Assembly: GCF_002027705.1 (NCBI RefSeq)
Contig: NZ_MBTG01000006.1
Coordinates: 1-64,000, forward strand
Length of the DNA: 64,000 bases
Direction of reading: 5' to 3'
From: Paenibacillus ferrarius
GTDB lineage: Bacteria > Bacillota > Bacilli > Paenibacillales > NBRC-103111
Position numbers and translations under genes: made by a program. The notes under the pieces were generated by a model that was not told the origin of the DNA, made no database searches, and was given only the letters and a program-made list of their open reading frames with translations. Positions 59,078 to 64,000 of this stretch are shown piece by piece. Numbering within the stretch: the first letter of the stretch is position 1; each line of letters opens with the position of its first letter.

Positions 59078-60838
59078 ATGACATCGCATGTTTACATTCC
59101 TAATTATCCTAGACCACAGTTTGTACGGAAGGCTTGGACAGATTTAAACGGAACGTGGAATTTCCATTTTGATGATGCGAATGAGGGGGTTGCTGAGAAG
59201 TGGTTTGAGAAGCTTCCTTCGACACGCACGATTACCGTCCCATTTACGTATGAAACCGCAGCTAGCGGCATCAATGAGCCTGAGTTTCATCCGTATGTTT
59301 GGTACGAGCGGACGATCACGATTCCTGCAGAGCAGCAGAATAAGCGGATCATTCTTCACTTTCAAGCGGTTGATTATCACGCTCAGGTGTGGGTGAACGG
59401 CAGGAGTGTGGGCGAGCACAAAGGCGGATATGCCGCTTTTTCCTTCGATATTACGGACTATGTGGAAGTATCGGGTGATAACCGGGTGACTGTGCGCGTT
59501 CAGGATAGTGACAACTGTATGCAGCCTCGCGGCAAGCAGAGATGGATAAAAGATAACTTTGGCTGCTGGTATATTCAGACGACAGGAATTTGGCAATCCG
59601 TATGGGTGGAGTATGTGGCTCCCCAATATTTGAAATCGGTGAAAATGACCCCGAATATCGACAAGAATCAGCTGCAAATGCAGTACAATCTGCAAGGTGT
59701 GGAGCAGCTGGAGGGACTTGTTTTACAAACGACTATTCGCTTCGAGGGTCAGTTAATCAAAGAATCGCTTCTAGCCGTAGATCGAAGCAAGCTGAGTGCG
59801 GATATCCATTTGTATAGTGATCGTATCGGCGAGTGGAAAGTGAAGCATTGGCACCCAAATCATCCTCATTTATATGATGTGGAATTGGTTCTGTTGCAGG
59901 ATGGCAAGCCGCTCGATACGGTGTATACTTACTTTGGGTTCAGGAAAGTGTCGATTGAGAAAGGGCAAGTATTGATTAATAATATGCCTTATTATCAGAA
60001 GCTTTTGCTGGATCAAGGCTACTGGCAAGAGTCTCATCTAACGCCGCCGTCAGAAGCAGCACTAATTGAAGATATTGATAAGACGATAGCGCTTGGCTTC
60101 AATGGCGTGCGCAAGCATCAAAAGCTGGAGGATCCCAGATTCTTATATTGGTGTGACCGCAAAGGGTTGCTCGTATGGTCGGAGATGGGGGCCACTTATG
60201 AATTTGGCGATGAGGCCGTCGAAAACTTTACGCGGGAATGGATGGAAGTTGTGCAGCAGCACTATAATCATCCAAGCATTGTGACATGGGTTCCTTTTAA
60301 CGAGTCGTGGGGCGTGCCGAACATCAAGGTGGACCGGGCGCAGCAGCAATTCACGGAAGCGATCTATTATTTGACTAAATCCTTTGATCCTATGAGACCT
60401 GTAGTTGTCAATGACGGTTGGGAGCATACGATATCTGACATTATCACGCTGCATGATTACGAGGAGCTCGGCCGAGTGTTCTTTGAGCGTTACAAGGACA
60501 AAGACCATCTGCTGAGCAATCAGATCATTCATAACGATATTAAATATCCTTTTGCCGATGGGTATGCCTATAAGGGGCAGCCGGTGATGATTAGTGAATA
60601 TGGCGGCATTGCTTTCTCCACGGATAAGGGATGGGGCTATGGGAATCAGGTGAAAACCGAAGAAGAGTTCCTTACGCGATATCGCAATATCACGCAGGCA
60701 ATCCGGGATTTGGATTATGTGTGCGGCTTCTGCTATACACAGCTTACGGATGTTCAACAGGAGTTGAATGGACTGTTGACCATTGAGCGTGAGCCGAAAA
60801 TTGCCTTTGAGAAAATTCGTGAAATCAATCAGTTGTAA
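59078..60838 (+). CDS. Glycoside hydrolase family 2 enzyme
   Basis: Cytoplasmic glycosidase of 586 residues. N-terminal jelly-roll (about 10-180: RKAWTDLNGTWNFHFDD; YHAQVWVNGRSVGEHKGGY), immunoglobulin-like middle (190-290), and TIM barrel (295-586). Glu409 in VPFNESWG is the likely acid/base and Glu507 in ISEYGG the nucleophile. It is short, like the beta-glucuronidase or beta-galactosidase-like members that lack C-terminal domains; substrate uncertain. AAAAGGAG precedes the ATG. Probably repressed by the divergent ArsR-like protein. The convergent LacI gene ends at the shared terminator. Confidence 0.92.
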   Translation: MTSHVYIPNYPRPQFVRKAWTDLNGTWNFHFDDANEGVAEKWFEKLPSTRTITVPFTYETAASGINEPEFHPYVWYERTITIPAEQQNKRIILHFQAVDYHAQVWVNGRSVGEHKGGYAAFSFDITDYVEVSGDNRVTVRVQDSDNCMQPRGKQRWIKDNFGCWYIQTTGIWQSVWVEYVAPQYLKSVKMTPNIDKNQLQMQYNLQGVEQLEGLVLQTTIRFEGQLIKESLLAVDRSKLSADIHLYSDRIGEWKVKHWHPNHPHLYDVELVLLQDGKPLDTVYTYFGFRKVSIEKGQVLINNMPYYQKLLLDQGYWQESHLTPPSEAALIEDIDKTIALGFNGVRKHQKLEDPRFLYWCDRKGLLVWSEMGATYEFGDEAVENFTREWMEVVQQHYNHPSIVTWVPFNESWGVPNIKVDRAQQQFTEAIYYLTKSFDPMRPVVVNDGWEHTISDIITLHDYEELGRVFFERYKDKDHLLSNQIIHNDIKYPFADGYAYKGQPVMISEYGGIAFSTDKGWGYGNQVKTEEEFLTRYRNITQAIRDLDYVCGFCYTQLTDVQQELNGLLTIEREPKIAFEKIREINQL

Positions 60839-60842
60839 ATTT

Positions 60843-60889
60843 AAAAAAACATCCAATGCAGAGTGAATTCTCTGCCTTGGATGTTTTTA
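60843..60889. terminator. Bidirectional terminator between GH2 and LacI genes
   Basis: AACATCCAA and TTGGATGTT with inner GCAGAG/CTCTGC; A run on the left and T run on the right. Confidence 0.95.
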
Positions 60890-60913
60890 TCTTTACATGC
60901 ATGTGTGTGAACA

Positions 60914-61933
60914 CTAGATTGTGTCAAGTTGTTTGCAGGAGTCTCTTTCAATCAGTTTTCCATAAATGGCTATTTTCTGGGGGCTCCCGCCATATTCAAT
61001 TTTGCGAATGAGAAAGTCGACGGCCTCGCAGCCAAGCTGCTCGCGCTGAACTTGAATCGTTGTGAGGCGAGGCGTGATCAGCTGGGCTGCTTCAATGTCG
61101 TCGAAACCGGCGATGGAGATATTGTTCGGTACGTTATAGCCCCTGGACGTCACCGTTTGAATGAGCGAAATAGCAAGACGATCGTTGGCACATACCCAAG
61201 CTGTGGGCAGCGAAGGCATCGCATCGACAAAGGAGGCCAACTCGTCCATATTGGAGCTTTGTGCATCTAGGGATGGAGCATTCACTAGGCTGTGATCCAT
61301 GTTGATGGTCAGTCCCGCGTCTGACATCGCCTGTTGAAATCCGTTCCAGCGTTCCTTGAAGCTTTTGGCTAAGTGAACTGCTCCGATGAACCCAATTTCC
61401 CGATGGCCCTTGGAGATCAGATAAGCCGTAAGCTTATAGGCCTCTTCGGTGTGGGCCGTCACGACGGCATCCAGCTGCAGGCTATCGTAATAATGGTCAA
61501 CCGTCACGAGCGGCGTCTGCAAATCATGAAGCATACGGACATAGTCTAGCTGGAAAACGCCGATTGTCAGTATGCCATGGAACACCATTTCATGGTAGAG
61601 ATCCGGCAGTGTCAGCTGCTGCTCCATCTCTTCGGCAACTCCGCAAATGATGGCGTTATAGCCATGTTCCTTGGCTTTTTTCTCAATGGACCAGAACACC
61701 TCGGAGAAAAAGATGGCATCCTGGGGGATATGTTCAGGGATAAGGACGAGCAGATGCTGCTGTTTCTTTTTGCTTCTGGACTCTGTCCGGTACTTCAGTT
61801 GATTCGCCGCTTCAAAAACACGGGCACGCAGTTCCTCGCTGACACCTGCTTTGTGGTTGAGAGCCAAGGAGACAGCATTCTTGGAAATGCCCAGCATATC
61901 GGCAATGTCTTGCATGGAGGTCTTCGAATTCAT
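60914..61933 (-). CDS. LacI-family transcriptional regulator
   Basis: Repressor of 339 residues. The HTH and hinge occupy 1-57 (MQDIADMLGISKNAVSLALN, then VSEELRARVFEAANQL). The periplasmic-binding-like core follows: LLVLIPEHIPQDAIFFSEVF, GHREIGFIGAVHLAKSF, TAWVCANDRLAISLIQ and ISIAGFDDIEAAQLITPRLT. Ligand likely a sugar; no sugar gene is in its own transcription unit, and the GH2 gene it faces is already paired with an ArsR-like protein, so its target may be elsewhere. AAGGGG is nine bases before the ATG. Confidence 0.93.
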   Translation of the reverse strand: MNSKTSMQDIADMLGISKNAVSLALNHKAGVSEELRARVFEAANQLKYRTESRSKKKQQHLLVLIPEHIPQDAIFFSEVFWSIEKKAKEHGYNAIICGVAEEMEQQLTLPDLYHEMVFHGILTIGVFQLDYVRMLHDLQTPLVTVDHYYDSLQLDAVVTAHTEEAYKLTAYLISKGHREIGFIGAVHLAKSFKERWNGFQQAMSDAGLTINMDHSLVNAPSLDAQSSNMDELASFVDAMPSLPTAWVCANDRLAISLIQTVTSRGYNVPNNISIAGFDDIEAAQLITPRLTTIQVQREQLGCEAVDFLIRKIEYGGSPQKIAIYGKLIERDSCKQLDTI

Positions 61934-62050
61934 GGCGGTGTTCCCCTTAACCTTGATGTGGATCTGACTTGAATTTTATAAGTTAAGGAGAGTTTTGTAA
62001 AGTTATAAAAAAGATGACTGTGCTTTACAAAAAAAAGGGAACCGAATAGG

Positions 62051-62638
62051 TTAGTTTTCCAAAATGAACTGTTCCAGCTTTTTGAGCTTGTCGGATGAGG
62101 GCGGACCGGAATTGTCCAGATACAGGATCGAAGAGGGGGCAATGTTCCACTGAATTTCCTTGGGGAGGAGGGACGGACTGAACTGCTGCCAATGCTCCAG
62201 CTTCCACAAATCCAGCACAGACCCTCTTGCTCGAATTCGCTCTTGGTAGCTGGTCTCGTTCGGAAGATAAACGAAAATGGCTCTCACAGTGACGTCGCTA
62301 ACAGTCGCTCCGATTCTGGAAAGTTCGTTGCCAAGCCAGAGCGGATCAGAGAGTTCTCGGGTGAATGGACCGATGACAACGGCATCTAAGCCGAGATCGA
62401 GATTCTCTAAAGCGGCGTCCATCGTAATGCGGTAACCCAAGTCGCGGCAATATGTTTTGTAGATGGGGGAATCCCGATCATCCGGATCTTGCCCGGCAAG
62501 GGGCATAATGGTTTCTGCCGCGGGACGCAGGAGTGTGTCCATATCAAGGAAAGCCCCGCCGTGATGGCGAGCCCAAGCTTTGGCAAGCGTTGTTTTGCCT
62601 GCGCCGGCAGGACCTAAGAAAAAGATGAGTTTGCGCAT
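62051..62638 (-). CDS. P-loop ATPase/kinase-like protein
   Basis: Cytoplasmic nucleotide-binding protein of 195 residues. The Walker A motif FLGPAGAGKTTLAKAWA is at residues 7-23; AFLDMDTLL near 30 and DAVVIGPFTREL near 90 fit the second strand and Walker B-like region. The size and the RIRARGS region near 135 resemble small-molecule kinases such as gluconate- or shikimate-kinase-like proteins, but I do not recognise the substrate. Alone in its transcription unit, 95 bases downstream of the LacI start region on the same strand. Confidence 0.85.
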   Translation of the reverse strand: MRKLIFFLGPAGAGKTTLAKAWARHHGGAFLDMDTLLRPAAETIMPLAGQDPDDRDSPIYKTYCRDLGYRITMDAALENLDLGLDAVVIGPFTRELSDPLWLGNELSRIGATVSDVTVRAIFVYLPNETSYQERIRARGSVLDLWKLEHWQQFSPSLLPKEIQWNIAPSSILYLDNSGPPSSDKLKKLEQFILEN

Positions 62639-62824
62639 AGGTATACGTAGCCTCCGAAGTAGATTTGTGAAAATATTGTAACACAGGAGGGTAAAAACGG
62701 GATATTTTAAGCTAATCTTAAGCTAAATTTTATTTTATTTTAAGGATTAAGCCATAATTGGTTCATATCTTTGGAGTAAAATGCTTCAACAGGGGTTAAA
62801 CCATACTGGAAGGATTCGATAGAG

Positions 62825-64000
62825 ATGAAAAACAAAAAGAATCCACTTGTCGGAAGTGGACAGGGCACGTCAACCCTATCTATGTCAGCAGCAGAAACCC
62901 AAATGGAACAAATGTCAGCTACGATGCCGAAAGCGGAAAGGCCTACTTTTCAAAAAGCAAATTGGCCAACCGCAGGGTGGAGTATGAGAACGCCGGAGTC
63001 GCAAGGCATGCATGCGTCTGCCCTCGCTAAGATGTTCAAAATATTTCGCCATCAAGCCGTACATAGTGTGGCTGTCATTCGAAACGGATATTTAGTAGCA
63101 GAAGCCTATAACGATAGAACGAACCCAGAACTGCCGCAGGATATGAAATCCGTAACCAAAAGCGTAACTTCAGCCCTAATCGGTATTGCTTTGTCCGAGG
63201 GGAAGCTTGAAAGTGTAAATCAACAAGCAGCAGATTTCTTTCCTGAATGGGAGAGCGATCCATCGAAATCAACCATCACGATCAAGCATCTGCTCAGTAT
63301 GACATCAGGGATAGCATGGGATAATAACAACGAACAATCATCCACAGAAATGATGTACTCACCAGATTGGGTTCAATATATATTGGAGCGAAGGGCTCGT
63401 GTTGCGCCAGGGACTTCGTTTAATTACAGCAATGGTGATGCGCATCTGCTCTCTGCCATGTTGAGTAGGGCTGTAGGAGAGACCATGTATGAGTATGCCC
63501 AATCGCGCTTATTCGGACCCCTCGGGATCACCAATACGAGCTGGAATCATGATCCGCAGGGACGCACCATCGGTGCGTGGGCGATGGCTTTAACTTTGCG
63601 AGACATGGCTAAGCTTGGTTATCTGTATTTGAACGAAGGCGAGTGGGAAGGTCAGGCGATTATTCCAAAAGCGTGGGTACACGAGTCGCTGAACAAAAAA
63701 GTAGCGCTGAATTACAGCAATGGCACGCAAGGCGGGTACGGCTTCTATTGGTGGTCCAAAACCTTGCCGCAAGGATTAATCAAAGGCAGTAAAAAAGCCT
63801 ACGAGATGTTCTATGCCTCTGGCTCTGGCGGAAGACGGATTTATGTCGTGCCTGAACTGCAGCTTGTCGTGGCATTAACCGCGGAATCAGATGATGCCGA
63901 TATGCCTGAACGCCTGCTGCATCAGGTGGTGCAAGCGATCCGCGCCGATAATCCGCTGCCGGAGAATGTGATCGCCGGTGATGAGCTGGAGCGGGCTGTA
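62825..64000 (+). CDS. Serine beta-lactamase-family hydrolase, incomplete at window end
   Basis: The frame is open from ATG 62825 to the last base, at least 392 residues, so the C-terminus is missing. No signal peptide is seen; the first 45 residues are polar. The beta-lactamase/PBP4-like core has the catalytic Ser109-Lys112 pair in MKSVTKSVTS, the YSNG motif near residue 201 (FNYSNGDAHLLSAML), and a third-motif-like SGSGGRRIYVVP near 334. Related proteins include 6-aminohexanoate-dimer-hydrolase-like esterases. The ribosome binding site is poor (GATAGAG), so another start is possible. Substrate unknown. Confidence 0.88.
   Translation, partial: MKNKKNPLVGSGQGTSTLSMSAAETQMEQMSATMPKAERPTFQKANWPTAGWSMRTPESQGMHASALAKMFKIFRHQAVHSVAVIRNGYLVAEAYNDRTNPELPQDMKSVTKSVTSALIGIALSEGKLESVNQQAADFFPEWESDPSKSTITIKHLLSMTSGIAWDNNNEQSSTEMMYSPDWVQYILERRARVAPGTSFNYSNGDAHLLSAMLSRAVGETMYEYAQSRLFGPLGITNTSWNHDPQGRTIGAWAMALTLRDMAKLGYLYLNEGEWEGQAIIPKAWVHESLNKKVALNYSNGTQGGYGFYWWSKTLPQGLIKGSKKAYEMFYASGSGGRRIYVVPELQLVVALTAESDDADMPERLLHQVVQAIRADNPLPENVIAGDELERAV

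Overview
The window looks like chromosomal DNA from a Gram-positive, S-layer-bearing, polysaccharide-degrading bacterium of the Paenibacillus/Cohnella type. The evidence is consistent AGGAGG-like ribosome binding sites with some TTG/GTG starts, two secreted proteins ending in three SLH repeats, LplB/YtcP-type sugar permeases, many intrinsic terminators with long T runs, and guanidine-I (ykkC) riboswitches. I see no rRNA, tRNA, CRISPR array, phage or intact insertion sequence. Most of the DNA has moderate GC; only the first ~320 bases are extremely GC-rich tandem repeats.

Layout. (1) 566-12793: a pectin/rhamnogalacturonan unit with lipoprotein, two permeases, an unrecognised alpha/alpha-type protein, an MFS transporter, a GH105 unsaturated rhamnogalacturonyl hydrolase and, after a terminator, a 1719-residue SLH-anchored PL9-type pectate lyase. 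(2) 13088-19799: housekeeping and stress genes: a PPP-type phosphatase, an AraC/GyrI regulator, a HxlR-dioxygenase-DoxX module resembling quinone/electrophile defence, a three-gene DUF3052-like/SRPBCC/ArsR operon whose predicted operator fills the promoter spacer, a histidine phosphatase without a normal start codon, and a Gfo/Idh oxidoreductase. (3) 20401-30104: a sensor kinase with two kinase modules, a BTAD response regulator, a secreted dockerin protein and a cohesin-SLH surface protein, which together suggest a minimal, regulated, cellulosome-like surface assembly. (4) 30316-38848: an unassigned catabolic cluster (flavin monooxygenase, rhodanese, thioredoxin-like protein, argininosuccinate-lyase-like enzyme, amidohydrolase, CUT1-type ABC importer). 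(5) 38704-47770: a guanidine module with two divergent guanidine-I riboswitches, one before an APC permease and one before UAAP1/UAAP2 (carboxyguanidine deiminase type), a urea/guanidine carboxylase and allophanate hydrolase. (6) 47771-49395: gene-free DNA made of duplicated repeat blocks. (7) 49396-57720: an MFS exporter with ArsR regulator, a decayed ArsR-SRPBCC pair, a cluster of DnaA boxes, a YhgE/Pip protein, a secreted NTR-like protein, a PAP2 phosphatase and a diacylglycerol glucosyltransferase-like protein. (8) 58006-64000: an ArsR-type regulator divergent from a GH2 glycosidase with paired operators, a LacI regulator, a P-loop kinase-like protein and a serine beta-lactamase-family hydrolase cut by the window end.

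The strongest candidates for something not well described are the cohesin/dockerin pair with its double kinase, the monooxygenase/lyase/sulfurtransferase cluster, the paired guanidine riboswitches driving a permease and a degradation operon, and the DnaA-box cluster far from any dnaA gene. All functional assignments are from reading motifs and context; no database search was possible.
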